This document shows positions 10,306 to 19,542 of a stretch of 64,000 nucleotides of DNA, piece after piece. Both the position numbers and the translations under genes were made by a program. Location of the stretch: the NCBI RefSeq assembly GCF_019145355.1, contig NZ_JAHSTY010000002.1:2232001-2296000 (forward strand). The letters run 5' to 3'. Each line of letters begins with the position of its first letter. The first letter of the stretch is position 1. The notes below the pieces were generated by a model. That model ran no database searches. It saw nothing but the letters and a program-made list of their open reading frames with translations, and was not told where the DNA came from. The DNA comes from Pseudomonas azadiae. GTDB taxonomy: Bacteria; Pseudomonadota; Gammaproteobacteria; Pseudomonadales; Pseudomonadaceae.

Positions 10306-10329
10306 ATCGCAGGCAAGCCAGCTCCCACA
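10306..10329. repeat. REP half-element (AGGCAAGCCAGCTCCCACA type)
   Basis: ATCGCAGGCAAGCCAGCTCC plus CACA is the right arm of the same REP type that forms the REPIN at 13371-13457. The matching left arm here (TGCGATGCGG near 10261) is degenerate. Confidence 0.7.
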
Positions 10330-10355
10330 TTTTGAATGGGTTTCGTCAGTGTGCG

Positions 10356-11567
10356 TCAGGTAACCAGCTGGTTGATCTCGATGATCGGCAACAGCACCGC
10401 CATGACGATCACCAGCACCACCGCACCCATCACCACGATCATCAGCGGCTCCAGCAACGCCGTCATACCCATGGCGCGGCGCTCGATATCGCGCGACAGG
10501 GTCTGCGCCGCACGCTCCAGCATCGGCGGCAGCGAGCCGGTTTTTTCGCCGCTGGCGATCAGGTGAATCAGCACCGGCGGAAATACCTTTTCCACCGCCA
10601 GCGCCGGGGCCAGGTTGACGCCTTCGCGCACCTTGGCGGTGGCGTCGTTGACGCACTGGCTCAAGCGGTCATTGGACAGAGTCTGCCGCGCCGCTTCCAG
10701 GGCGCGCAACAAGGGCACGCCGGCACCGCCGAGAATCGCCAGGGTCGAGGCGAACCGCGCGGTGTTCAGGCCGAGCACAAAACGCCCGATCAGTGGCAGC
10801 CTCAATACGCGGCTATGCCAATTCAGGCGCGCCACCGGGTTGCGCAGGTACAGGCGCCAACCCCAGAAACCGCCGACAATGCCGGCAAAGCACATCCCGC
10901 CCCAGGCGCGGATAAAGTCGCTGGCATTGAGCATCGCCAGGGTCAGCCCCGGCAGGTCCTGGCGCGCCTGGGAAAACGCGCTGACCACCTGGGGTACCAC
11001 GTAGCTGAGCAGGAAAATCACAATGCCGATGGACACCAGCCCCACGACGCCGGGGTAGATAAACGCGGTGAGAATCTTGCCGCGCAGGTTGTTGCGCTCC
11101 TCGATGTAATCGGCCAGGCGCTCCATCACCTGGGCCAGGTCACCGGACTCCTCCCCCGCCGCGATCAACGCGCGGTAGATCGACGGAAAATCCCGTGGCC
11201 GCGCCGCCAACGCATCCGCCAGGCGCATGCCGCCGCGCACATCGGCGCGCACGGCGGCGAGGGTCTGAGCGATGTGTTTTTTCTCGGCCTGTTCCACCGT
11301 GGCGCTCAAAGCCGCCTCCAGCGGCAAACTGGCACCGAGCAGGCTTGCCAGTTGCCGCGTGGCCCAGGCCAGGTCGTTGTCCGACAGCTTGGCGCTGAAC
11401 AGGCTGCTGCCGGCTTTCGTGGACTGCCCACCTTCCACCTGCACCCGCAACGCGGTCAGGCCACGGCTGCGCAACACCGCAAACGCGCCGCTCTGGCTAT
11501 CCGCCTCCAGGTGCCCGGCCTCGATTTTGCCGCTGGCATCGGCGGCTTCGTAGCGATAGCGATTCAT
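10356..11567 (-). CDS. hxcS: Type II secretion inner-membrane platform protein (GspF family)
   Basis: 403 aa, full length for GspF. It has two T2SF domains (about residues 70-190 and 270-395), each with the conserved pattern GMRLADAL / REGVNLAPAL and SGEKTGSLP, and three membrane spans (about 165-190, 215-235 and 370-395). It forms the cytoplasmic-membrane platform that couples the HxcR ATPase to the pseudopilus. Its ATG overlaps the hxcR stop (TGATG), so the two are translationally coupled. Orthology to hxcS rests on family plus exact gene order. No clear terminator is seen after it; a REP half-element lies 27 bp downstream. Confidence 0.93.
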   Translation of the reverse strand: MNRYRYEAADASGKIEAGHLEADSQSGAFAVLRSRGLTALRVQVEGGQSTKAGSSLFSAKLSDNDLAWATRQLASLLGASLPLEAALSATVEQAEKKHIAQTLAAVRADVRGGMRLADALAARPRDFPSIYRALIAAGEESGDLAQVMERLADYIEERNNLRGKILTAFIYPGVVGLVSIGIVIFLLSYVVPQVVSAFSQARQDLPGLTLAMLNASDFIRAWGGMCFAGIVGGFWGWRLYLRNPVARLNWHSRVLRLPLIGRFVLGLNTARFASTLAILGGAGVPLLRALEAARQTLSNDRLSQCVNDATAKVREGVNLAPALAVEKVFPPVLIHLIASGEKTGSLPPMLERAAQTLSRDIERRAMGMTALLEPLMIVVMGAVVLVIVMAVLLPIIEINQLVT

Positions 11568-12985
11568 CAGGCGTCCCGTGTCACGCGCAGGATTTCTTCG
11601 GGCGCGGTGGCGCCGCTGCGCACCCAGCGCTCGCCGTCTTCACGCATGCTCAACATTCCGGCGCGGCGCGCGGCCAGGCGCAGGTCCTGCTCGGCGGCGC
11701 CCTGGTGGATCAGGCTGCGCACGTCGTCGTCAACGCAAAACAATTCATGGATGCCGGTACGGCCGCTGTAGCCGGTCTGGTTGCACTGCGCGCAGCCCAC
11801 CGGGCGCCAGGTGCCGGGCGCGGCCGGGTCTTGCTGCTTGCAGTGCGGGCACAGGCGGCGCACCAGGCGCTGGGCCAACACGCCGAGCAGTGACGAGGCC
11901 AGTAGAAACGGCTCCACGCCCATGTCGATCAAGCGATTGACCGCCGACACCGCATCGTTGGTGTGCAACGTGGCGAGCACCAGATGCCCGGTGAGCGAAG
12001 CCTGTACGGCGATTTGCGCGGTTTCCAGGTCGCGGATTTCCCCGATCATGATGATGTCCGGGTCCTGGCGCAGAATCGCGCGCAAGGCCAGGCCGAAGGT
12101 CATGTCGATCTTGGCGTTGACCTGGATCTGGCTGATGCCCGGCAGGTCGTATTCCACCGGATCTTCCACGGTGAGGATATTGCTGGTGCTCGCATCCAGC
12201 CGCGCGAGGGCGGCGTACAGGCTGGTGGTCTTGCCGCTGCCGGTGGGCCCGGTGACCAGCACGATGCCGTGGGGCTGGCGGATCAGCGTGTCCAGGCGCG
12301 CCAGCACCTGCGGCTCCATGCCCAGGGTCTCCAGCTGCAAGCGCCCGGCCTGTTTGTCCAACAGCCGCATCACCACGCGCTCGCCATGCCCGGTGGGCAC
12401 CGTCGACACGCGAATATCAATCGGCCGCCCGGCCACCCGCAACGCGATACGGCCGTCCTGGGGCAAGCGTTTTTCGGCGATGTCGAGCTGGGCCATGATC
12501 TTGATCCGCGACACCAGCGCACCGTGCAACGCCTTGCGTGGCGACACCACATCACGCAGGGTGCCGTCGACGCGGTAGCGCACCACGGAATGGGTTTCAT
12601 AGGGTTCGATGTGAATATCACTGGCCTCATCGCGCGCGGCCTGGGTCAGCAAGGCGTTGATCATGCGAATCACCGGCGCGCCATCCTGGGTGTCGAGCAG
12701 GTCGGTGATTTCGGGCATGTCCTGCATCAGGCGGTCGAGGTCCACCTCGTTTTCGGCGGCGCCCACTACAGCGGCGGCGCTGCCGGTGTCGGCGTAGGCG
12801 CTGGCGAGCAGGCCGTCGAGTTCATCGTCGCGTACCTGTTCGAGGTGGGCCTGGCCGAACTGACGGTGGACCTCACTGATAGACCAGCCGGGGGTTGAGG
12901 GGCACACCGTCAGCAGCATGCCGCCCTCGCCGGGGCGCAGGAGGATGCGCTGGGATTTGGCCCAGGCGTAGGGTAGAAGGCTCAT
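11567..12985 (-). CDS. hxcR: Type II secretion ATPase (GspE family)
   Basis: 472 aa. Walker A GPTGSGKTT is at residues 246-254, the Asp box is in the following EDPVEYDLPG region, Walker B is DPDIIMIGEIRD, and the zinc-binding pair CPHC...CAQC comes near the C-terminus. An N-terminal N1E region precedes a NADH-like segment. It is the cytoplasmic hexameric ATPase that powers pseudopilus assembly for the Hxc system. Start ATG 12985 gives the usual MSLLPY-type N-terminus. Unlike the other minus-strand hxc genes it is not adjacent to the gene upstream: an 820-bp gap filled by a composite palindromic repeat separates it from hxcQ, so its expression may depend on read-through across that structure or on a separate promoter. 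Confidence 0.93.
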   Translation of the reverse strand: MSLLPYAWAKSQRILLRPGEGGMLLTVCPSTPGWSISEVHRQFGQAHLEQVRDDELDGLLASAYADTGSAAAVVGAAENEVDLDRLMQDMPEITDLLDTQDGAPVIRMINALLTQAARDEASDIHIEPYETHSVVRYRVDGTLRDVVSPRKALHGALVSRIKIMAQLDIAEKRLPQDGRIALRVAGRPIDIRVSTVPTGHGERVVMRLLDKQAGRLQLETLGMEPQVLARLDTLIRQPHGIVLVTGPTGSGKTTSLYAALARLDASTSNILTVEDPVEYDLPGISQIQVNAKIDMTFGLALRAILRQDPDIIMIGEIRDLETAQIAVQASLTGHLVLATLHTNDAVSAVNRLIDMGVEPFLLASSLLGVLAQRLVRRLCPHCKQQDPAAPGTWRPVGCAQCNQTGYSGRTGIHELFCVDDDVRSLIHQGAAEQDLRLAARRAGMLSMREDGERWVRSGATAPEEILRVTRDA

Positions 12986-13007
12986 GGGGTTGGCCTTTTT
13001 TGGAGGC

Positions 13008-13802
13008 GTACATATCCATTATTGGGGTAACGGCGGCTTATGGTTTCGCCCTTACGGCGAGTCACTTTGGAAAAGCCCCAAAGTAACCAAAGGGCTCTTG
13101 CCCCAACACTCGGCACCTCGCTCACGCTCGGTGTGCCCGTAATTCGACAGGGATTTGGGGGGCCGCCGCCACGCGCCATCCATGGCGCGGGGCGGCTAAA
13201 CCGGCATCCTTGCCGGTTTACCCCCCAAATCCCTGTCGAATTCCGGCCAGCGTGTTTGACGGGGCGCCTAAGATCAAAATCAAGATCAAAAGCGAAAGCA
13301 AAGCGGCCTGACAGCCGACTTGAGTGGTGGAGATCAAAAGCAGTTTTTTGTGCACCGCAGATTGCTTTTCTGTGGGAGCTGGCTTGCCTGCGATGCGGAC
13401 GCCCAGGTGAATCAGGCATATCCAGTTGATGCCTTCGCAGGCAAGCCAGCTCCCACATTTGACCGAGTTCGACAGTAAGATACCGGTCGGCTCTAAGGCC
13501 GCCGCGCTCTGCTTTTGCTTTTGCTTTTGCTTTTGATCTTAGGCGCCCCGTAAAACCACGCTGGCCGAACGCAGGCTTGAATCCGTGGGTAACCCGGCAG
13601 GACGCCGGGTTAGCCGCACTGGGCCAAGGATGGCCCATTGCGGCGGCCCACGGATTCAAGCCGGAGTGAGGGCATGCCGAGCCTAGGCGAGGCACCGAGT
13701 GGTGGGGCGAGGACCTTTTGGTTACTTTTGGGTCCTTCCAAAAGTGACCCGCTGTAAGAGCGGAACCATAATTGGCCGTCACCGAAGAAACGGATATGTA
13801 CC
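13008..13802. repeat. ~0.8 kb imperfect composite palindrome between hxcQ and hxcR
   Basis: The outer ends GTACATATCC (13008-13017) and GGATATGTAC (13793-13802) begin two ~370-bp arms that match each other in inverse orientation. Shared landmarks are AGTCACTTTGG, AAAGTAACCAAA, CACTCGG, GGCCAGCGTG and GGGGCGCCTAAGATCAAAA. A REPIN sits at the exact centre. Within each arm is a smaller inverted repeat (for example GGGATTTGGGGGG/CCCCCCAAATCCC on the left). It begins 4 bp after the hxcQ stop and ends 22 bp before hxcR. I see no real gene inside. Confidence 0.85.
13371..13457. repeat. REPIN at the centre of the composite palindrome
   Basis: TGTGGGAGCTGGCTTGCCTG at the left is mirrored by CAGGCAAGCCAGCTCCCACA at the right, 87 bp in all. 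The centre (about 13414) nearly coincides with the centre of the 13008-13802 palindrome. Confidence 0.85.
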
Positions 13803-13805
13803 CAA

Positions 13806-16130
13806 TCACCGCGGCGCCCCCTGTGAAACCGGCACCGCCCTAATCACCGCCCTAGGCCCCTGCTGCTGCACCCCAGGAATCGCCTTCTCCACCGACGGCA
13901 ACTGCGGCGCCTGCACATCCGGCATCGCCCAACTACGCTCCGGCTGCAACCCTCCCTGGGCCCGGCGCATAAACTCATAGCGGTTCAACGTAATGCTGCG
14001 CCCCGCCCCACTGTCGCGAATAATGTAAGGCCGCAGAAACACCATCAGGTTGGTCTTGCTCACACTGCGCTTCTCATTGCGAAACAGCGCGCCCAACCCT
14101 GGAATATCCGCCAGCCATGGCACCGCATCATTGCTCTGGCTGTAGCCGTCCTGCAGCAGCCCGCCGAGCACCATGATCTGCCCGTCATCCAACAAAATAC
14201 TGGTATCGATCGCACGCTTGTTGGTCACCGTGCCCGCCGTCACCGAGGCCCGTTCATCCACGGTGCTGACTTCCTGGTAGATATCCAGCTTCACCGTGCC
14301 GCCCTCGGAGATCTGCGGCCGTACGTTCAGCTTGAGCCCCACCTCTTCACGCTGCACGGTCTGGAACGGGTTGTTGCTGGTGCCCCCGCCTCCGGTCACA
14401 TAACTGCCGGTGACAAACGGAATGGTCTGCCCCACGAAAATGCTCGCCGCCTCGTTGTCCAGGGTCAGCAGGTTCGGCGTGGACAGCACGTTGGTGCCGC
14501 CCTTGCTCTTCAACGCACGGGCCAACACCTTGAGGTCAAGCACCTTGCCGATGCCGGGAATATCCACCGTGCCGTTGACCAACCCAATGTTCAGGCCCTT
14601 GGGCAGTACATCAATACTGGTCGGGCTGGCGGGCGTGCCAACCACGCCGCTGCCGCCGAGGTTCACGCCGCCGAACGCGCCCTTGCCCGCCAGGTTGCCG
14701 GCCTGCCATTGCACGCCGAACTCGGTGGCGTCGTCTTCGCTGACTTCCACGATCAGGCTTTCGATCACCACCTGGGCGCGGCGCTGGTCGAGCATGTCGA
14801 TGACCTCGCGCAGGTTGCGGTACAGCGGGTCCGGCGCGGAGATCAGCAAGGTGTTGGTGGTGGCGTCGGCCTGAATGGTCACGCCGCCGGCGCTGAACGC
14901 GGTGTCCTGGTCACTGGCGGGTTTGCCATTGCCGGTGCTGCTGGTTGAACCGGAGGATTGCCCATAGCCCGGCTGCACGCCGCTGCCGGTCGGTGTCCCC
15001 GTGCTGTTCTGGGCATTGCTCGCGCCCTGGCTGTTTTTGTCATTGCCGCCCATGGCGCTGAGCTTGCCACGGGCATCGTCACTCACACCCGAATCACTCT
15101 CGCCCGTGAGCAACCCGCGCAGCGACTGGGCCAATTTGCCGGCCTGGGCGTTGCGCAGGTACACCACGTGCATGTTGCTGGGATTGCTCTGGGCGTTGTC
15201 GAGCTTGTAGATCAGGTTGCGCGCCAGCTCCGTGCGCTCCGGGCTGCCGGAACGGATGATGACGGAGTTGGAGCGCGGGTCGCCGATCACGTTGATCTTC
15301 TGGGTCTGGTCGGCGCCCTGGGTTTCCAGCAGTTCGGAGACCATGGCGGCAATGTCCACGGCGATGCCGTTCTGCACCATCACCACGTCGGTGTCGATGG
15401 CGCTGGGGGTGTCGATACCATTGATGATCTGCGCCACCCGCGCCAGGTTTTCCGCATAGTCGGTGATGACAATGCTGTTGTTGCCGGGGTAGGCATTGAT
15501 CGGGTTGTTCGGCGACACGATGGGGCGCAGCACCGGGATCAGGTTCACCGCGTTTTCGTATTGCAGGCGAAAGGTGCGGGTCTGCATGCCGCTGCTGCCG
15601 GCACTGTAGATCGGCCCGCCGAGCAACTTGGCATCGGCCTCGGGCACCACCTGGGCCACACCGCCGACATCCACCACGCTGAAGCCCTGCATGCGCAGCG
15701 CCGCCAGCAGCATGTCGTAGGCCTGGTGCGCCGGGACCTGCCCTTCGCTGACCAGGGTGAGGTTGCCTTTCACGCGCGGGTCCACCAAAAACTGCTGCCC
15801 GGTGGCGCGGGACAGCGCGCGCACCACCGCCTGGATATCCGCATCGACAAAATTGAGCTGCACCGGCTGATCACCCAACGGGTTGCGCGCCTTGACGGCC
15901 GCCGGGGCATGGCCGCGCGCGGTGTCGGTGATCCGGTGCTGTACGGGAGGTTTGGGCAGGCGTTCACCTTGGCGGTCCAGCACCGTCTCGGCGCTGCGAC
16001 GAGTGTCCGCCAGGGGCTGGCCAAGCTCACTGTCCACCAGCAATGGCGTGGTTGACGGATTGCTGCACGCACTCAGAGCCAGCACCAGCAGCGGCGCGAC
16101 CATGCGAAACGGGGGGACTGACCACTTCAT
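13806..16130 (-). CDS. hxcQ: Type II secretion outer-membrane secretin (GspD family), lipoprotein
   Basis: 774 aa. The N-terminus carries a lipobox (ALSAC, Cys22), so it is a lipoprotein, as is known for P. aeruginosa HxcQ, a self-piloting liposecretin. N0-N3 ring domains occupy about residues 85-470, with a Gly/Ser/Asn-rich linker (about 345-400) in the N3 region. The secretin domain follows, with NVLSTPNLLTLDNEAA and the VGQTIPFVTG lip motif, ending in PYIIRD. It forms the channel through which Hxc substrates leave the cell. Its ATG overlaps the stop of hxcZ (ATGA). Confidence in the family is very high; the hxc name rests on synteny. Confidence 0.95.
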   Translation of the reverse strand: MKWSVPPFRMVAPLLVLALSACSNPSTTPLLVDSELGQPLADTRRSAETVLDRQGERLPKPPVQHRITDTARGHAPAAVKARNPLGDQPVQLNFVDADIQAVVRALSRATGQQFLVDPRVKGNLTLVSEGQVPAHQAYDMLLAALRMQGFSVVDVGGVAQVVPEADAKLLGGPIYSAGSSGMQTRTFRLQYENAVNLIPVLRPIVSPNNPINAYPGNNSIVITDYAENLARVAQIINGIDTPSAIDTDVVMVQNGIAVDIAAMVSELLETQGADQTQKINVIGDPRSNSVIIRSGSPERTELARNLIYKLDNAQSNPSNMHVVYLRNAQAGKLAQSLRGLLTGESDSGVSDDARGKLSAMGGNDKNSQGASNAQNSTGTPTGSGVQPGYGQSSGSTSSTGNGKPASDQDTAFSAGGVTIQADATTNTLLISAPDPLYRNLREVIDMLDQRRAQVVIESLIVEVSEDDATEFGVQWQAGNLAGKGAFGGVNLGGSGVVGTPASPTSIDVLPKGLNIGLVNGTVDIPGIGKVLDLKVLARALKSKGGTNVLSTPNLLTLDNEAASIFVGQTIPFVTGSYVTGGGGTSNNPFQTVQREEVGLKLNVRPQISEGGTVKLDIYQEVSTVDERASVTAGTVTNKRAIDTSILLDDGQIMVLGGLLQDGYSQSNDAVPWLADIPGLGALFRNEKRSVSKTNLMVFLRPYIIRDSGAGRSITLNRYEFMRRAQGGLQPERSWAMPDVQAPQLPSVEKAIPGVQQQGPRAVIRAVPVSQGAPR

Positions 16131-16639
16131 GAAGCTTCCTTAGCGCCAAGCGCCTGATCCATGCGAACGGTCCCGGACACAGTGCCGGCCGAGCTGTCGA
16201 CGGCATCCATCGCGCGCTGCAACCGCGCTTCGGACACCTCCAGGGAAAACGAACGGGGATTGCCCAGCAGCCAGCCCACCACCGCGTCGGCCGGGGCGTT
16301 GTCGAACGTCAACCGCCAGCCGCCGGGTTCCAGCGCCTGCAATTGGTAATGCCCTTTGAGGCCGGCGTTATCCAGGGCCTGGCGCAGCGCAGTTTCGTCG
16401 CCCGGCCTTGGTGCGGATACGTCCTGCAACAGCACCTGCAGGGCTGCGGCCTGGGCGCGCAGCTTGGGGGTTTCAACCTGCCAGTAATCGATCTTCTTCA
16501 ATGCCGGCTGCACCAGCACCAGCCAGGTCAGCAGGCTCGCCAGGACCAGGCCCGCGCCGCTGAGCAGGCGTTTTTCACGCAGCGCCAGGCCACCCCAGAA
16601 CACCTGGGCCTGGCTGCGCAGTCGTTGGATTTTATTCAT
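16127..16639 (-). CDS. hxcZ: Type II secretion protein GspM-like
   Basis: 170 aa from ATG 16639, which overlaps the hxcY stop (ATGAATAA). There is one membrane span (about residues 25-45, LLSGAGLVLASLLTWLVLV), a coiled segment, and a ferredoxin-like periplasmic domain as in GspM. It partners HxcY in the inner-membrane platform. The upstream in-frame Arg-rich extension was rejected because it would overlap hxcY further and lacks a ribosome site. The sequence is divergent, so the call leans on position between L and D genes. Confidence 0.82.
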   Translation of the reverse strand: MNKIQRLRSQAQVFWGGLALREKRLLSGAGLVLASLLTWLVLVQPALKKIDYWQVETPKLRAQAAALQVLLQDVSAPRPGDETALRQALDNAGLKGHYQLQALEPGGWRLTFDNAPADAVVGWLLGNPRSFSLEVSEARLQRAMDAVDSSAGTVSGTVRMDQALGAKEAS

Positions 16640-17690
16640 CGTCGGCACCCGATTTTTCCGAGGCCTGCGCCGGGCCAATCACCCAGGCCTGCTCATCGCG
16701 GCTGGCCGTGAAGCCGGCCTGGGCCAACGCCGCCTGCCATTCGCCCTCGGCTTTCGGGCTGCGACTGTCGGCGACCAATTCAACCCGCAAGCGGCCCTGT
16801 TCAAAGCTCAGGTTGGCGACGCTGCCGACCATGAACGGCAGGTTGCTGCCCGCCAGTTGCAACAGGCTGGCAAAGCGTTGACCGGGGTCGCCGGCGGCGC
16901 CGCTCTGGCGTGCGGCCAATTGCTGGCGGGCCTGCTGCAAAGGGTTGAGCACCACCGGCAATTCGGGAAACGCCTGGCGCACCTGCTGGCTCATCAACGC
17001 CTTGAGCCGTTGGCCCTCCTCCACTTGGCGTGCGGCATAGAGGTTGAGGCCCAGCACCCAGATGACCGTGGCCAGCGCCACACAAGCCAGCGCCCTGCCC
17101 CATCCGCCGGTCGAGGGTTGGCTGAGGTGGCCGTGCAACCCCCACGCGGGCAACGGCCCACTCCAGCGCTGTGGCGCGTCCACCAGTTGCATATCCAGCG
17201 TCTGCGCGCCCAAGGGGTGCACCGCGCCTTGTTGCAGGCTCTCGCGTGTCAGCAGATAACCTTCGTCCAGCGCAGCGGCGCCCAGCGGCAAGGCAAAGGG
17301 CGCCGGGTACAGGCCGCGCAGTTTGAGCGGCAGCCGGGCCAGCCGCTCCAGCCCGGCCTTGGGCACCCAGGCCACCTGCACGCGCCCATCGCTTTCACGC
17401 GGGCCGTGGGCCACGTGCATGTGTTCCACCGGGCCGAGGATCAACGCCTGAGCGGCGCAGGCCACGGCGGCAGCGGTTTTCGCGGCCGGTAACGGCGGCA
17501 GCTCGAGGCTGGTGAGCAGGCTGTCACGCGGGTGCAGGAAACACTCCACGGCCTGGCGCGGCTTACCCACTTGCGCCAGGCTTGCATAACCCTCTTCAAT
17601 GACCACGCCACGGTCCAACCAGGCAAATTTGACCTGGCTCTCGGCGCTCAATTGATCCAGCGGCGGCAAGCCAATGCGCAGGCGTTTCAT
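16632..17690 (-). CDS. hxcY: Type II secretion platform protein GspL-like
   Basis: 352 aa. An actin-like cytoplasmic domain (about residues 1-200, starting MKRLRIGLPPLDQL) is followed by a single membrane span (about 215-235, ALACVALATVIWVLGLNLY) and a periplasmic ferredoxin-like domain. This is the standard GspL layout; GspL recruits the GspE ATPase (here HxcR) to the membrane. The start overlaps the hxcX stop by ATGA. Gene order K-L-M-D is conserved with P. aeruginosa hxcXYZQ. Confidence 0.88.
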   Translation of the reverse strand: MKRLRIGLPPLDQLSAESQVKFAWLDRGVVIEEGYASLAQVGKPRQAVECFLHPRDSLLTSLELPPLPAAKTAAAVACAAQALILGPVEHMHVAHGPRESDGRVQVAWVPKAGLERLARLPLKLRGLYPAPFALPLGAAALDEGYLLTRESLQQGAVHPLGAQTLDMQLVDAPQRWSGPLPAWGLHGHLSQPSTGGWGRALACVALATVIWVLGLNLYAARQVEEGQRLKALMSQQVRQAFPELPVVLNPLQQARQQLAARQSGAAGDPGQRFASLLQLAGSNLPFMVGSVANLSFEQGRLRVELVADSRSPKAEGEWQAALAQAGFTASRDEQAWVIGPAQASEKSGADDE

Positions 17691-18556
17691 ACGCCCACCC
17701 GCGACCAGATCACGCGTGGTTCGCGGTCTTCGGGACGATGCAACAACGCATCAATCGTCACCCGTCGCTGTTCACGGCGCGCCTGGCCCTGCACGCGGAA
17801 CCACTCGCTGGTAATGCCCACCTGCACCGAGTCCACGTTTATCTGGGGCAAGCGCAGGCGGTTAACAAAATCCCCCCGGTTGATAAACCACTGCCCGCTG
17901 TCACGCTCGGCCACCAGCCCGTGGGCCTGGGCCAGGCTGAGCTGCGGCACCACCGCGCTGAGCACTTCGGCGCTGGCGGTATTGCCATTGACCCAGGTAG
18001 GGCCGGGCAACACGCTGATGTACGCCTGCATGCGCTGCAACACAACAGGGTCCAGGCCCTCGATTCCGCTCAAGTCATCCAGGCTGCGCAGCATCGGGTA
18101 TCTGGCGGGCGGAACATAGGAACCGATCACCCGCTGGCTGATCCGCCGGCTCACCGCCGGGTCGACGCCGATCAGCCGGCACAGGCGCTCAAAGCTCTGC
18201 AATTGCTCGGCGTCCACCTGTTGGCGAATGACCAGGTTGCGCAGGTTGAACTTGCCCTGCTCGTCCTCGATCCGCCCCGCAAACGCACCGACTTGAGCGT
18301 GCGCCCAGGGCTGATCGAGGCGGGTCAGCACGTCCTTGCGGCGTGCGTCCCAGAGCATCTGACGGCCGTGTTCGAGGCCACCTTGCAACAGCCATTGGCC
18401 CTGCACGCGCAGTTGCTCGGCCTCCAGGCTGCGGGTGAACACACTCTGGCGCGTGAGCATGGCGCCGGCCAGTACCGCCACCACCGCCGCGATCAGCAAG
18501 GCGCTGATGATCGCCATGCCGCGCTGCTTCGCCGCTGGGGGCGAATACCCTTTCAT
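17687..18556 (-). CDS. hxcX: Type II secretion minor pseudopilin (GspK family)
   Basis: 289 aa. A prepilin-type leader (KQRG/MAIISALLIAAVVAVLAGAML) is followed by the large GspK domain with two helical inserts (the SAM-like PxLRSLDDLSGIEGLD segment). It lacks the glutamate at position +5 of the mature protein, a known feature of GspK. It caps the pseudopilus tip with HxcU, HxcV and HxcW. It lies 8 bp after the hxcT stop. Confidence 0.9.
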   Translation of the reverse strand: MKGYSPPAAKQRGMAIISALLIAAVVAVLAGAMLTRQSVFTRSLEAEQLRVQGQWLLQGGLEHGRQMLWDARRKDVLTRLDQPWAHAQVGAFAGRIEDEQGKFNLRNLVIRQQVDAEQLQSFERLCRLIGVDPAVSRRISQRVIGSYVPPARYPMLRSLDDLSGIEGLDPVVLQRMQAYISVLPGPTWVNGNTASAEVLSAVVPQLSLAQAHGLVAERDSGQWFINRGDFVNRLRLPQINVDSVQVGITSEWFRVQGQARREQRRVTIDALLHRPEDREPRVIWSRVGV

Positions 18557-18564
18557 GGGGCGCC

Positions 18565-19014
18565 CTAGAGCTGCCAGGAGCCGATATCGGCATTCATGCC
18601 ATCGCCATCCGGCTGGCCGTCGGCGCCGAGGGAGAACACGTCCACTTCACCGTTGGCGCCCGGGTTGAGGTAGTGATACGGGTGGCCCCACGGATCGTTG
18701 GGCAGACGGTCGAGGTAGGCACGCCAGTTGGTGTTCTTCGCATCCGCCGGGCGCTCGACCAACACCTTCAAACCCTGGTTCATGTTCGGGTAACTGCCGT
18801 GGTCCAGGCGGTAGAGTTTCAAGGCCTGCATCAACCCGCCGATGTCTTGCTTGGCCGCGGTGGCCCGCGCCTGGTCCGGCCGGTCAAGGACCTTGGGCAC
18901 CACCATCGCGGCCAGGATCCCGAGGATGACCACCACCACCATGATCTCGATCAAGGTGAAGCCACGTTGCCCGCGAGGGCCTGGCAGCGGTGACGTTAGG
19001 CGTGCGATATCCAT
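18565..19014 (-). CDS. hxcT: Type II secretion major pseudopilin (GspG family)
   Basis: 149 aa from ATG 19014 (AAGGAA about 6 bases upstream). The prepilin cleavage motif QRG/FTLIEIMVVVVILG is followed by GspG features: LDHGSYPNMNQGL, NDPWGHPYHYLNPG and the calcium-loop segment SLGADGQPDGDG ending in DIGSWQL. It is the main subunit of the Hxc pseudopilus and needs the shared prepilin peptidase PilD/XcpA, which is not in this window. It is divergent from hxcV, with about 147 bp between their starts. Confidence 0.95.
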   Translation of the reverse strand: MDIARLTSPLPGPRGQRGFTLIEIMVVVVILGILAAMVVPKVLDRPDQARATAAKQDIGGLMQALKLYRLDHGSYPNMNQGLKVLVERPADAKNTNWRAYLDRLPNDPWGHPYHYLNPGANGEVDVFSLGADGQPDGDGMNADIGSWQL

Positions 19015-19161
19015 CTCGACATTCCTTGGCTTGAGTGCAATGGGGGCGCAGTGTTGCAAGAACACATGTCAGTCGTATTGAAAATGCTCGGGAGTTTCGG
19101 TCGCCAATCGGTCAACTGCCGGCGCTAGTCTGCGGGCCTGTTTCCCGGCTTTGAGAGCGCC

Positions 19162-19542
19162 ATGTACGGCCGTCGCAAGGAGCAAGGTTTTACCCTGATC
19201 GAGGTGCTGGTGGCGCTGGCGATCATTGCCGTGGCCATGGCCGCCGCCGTGCGCGTGGCCGGGCTGATGGCCCAGAGCAACGGCCTGCTGCGCGACAAAT
19301 CCATCGCGCTGCTGGCGGCGCAGAGTCGCCTGGCGGAGTTGCGTCTGGAGGGGCTGGGCCCGGAAGGCCACCTGCGCAACGGCAAGAAAACCTTCGAGTG
19401 CGATCAAGGCCGCCTGAAACTGCGCTGCGAACAGACCATCAGCGCCGATGGCCGCCTGCTCCAGGTCAACCTGCAGGTGCTCGACGCCAGCCGCGAAGCA
19501 CCGCCCCTGGCGCGCCTGGAGACTCAGGTCATGGCCGAGTGA
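19162..19542 (+). CDS. hxcV: Type II secretion minor pseudopilin (GspI family)
   Basis: 126 aa. It carries the leader KEQG/FTLIEVLVALAIIAVAMAAAVR and the GspI signature of short C-terminal beta strands with paired cysteines (FECDQGRLKLRCEQ). It is on the opposite strand from hxcT and hxcP, and its 3' end overlaps that of hxcP by 14 bp tail to tail. It forms the tip complex with HxcX and HxcW. Confidence 0.9.
   Translation: MYGRRKEQGFTLIEVLVALAIIAVAMAAAVRVAGLMAQSNGLLRDKSIALLAAQSRLAELRLEGLGPEGHLRNGKKTFECDQGRLKLRCEQTISADGRLLQVNLQVLDASREAPPLARLETQVMAE

Noticed and set aside
12982..13809. 275-codon minus-strand open frame between hxcR and hxcQ
   Set aside because: It is read entirely from the inverted repeat modules, including low-complexity KAKAKA-type sequence from GCTTTT runs; such frames recur wherever the module occurs.
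14958..16055. Plus-strand open frame of 365 codons opposite hxcQ
   Set aside because: Shadow of the secretin gene; GC-rich third positions keep the opposite frame open.
19015..19161. Pho box between hxcT and hxcV
   Set aside because: A single CTGACAT half-site is present, but the matching half 11 bp away has only 3 of 7 bases.
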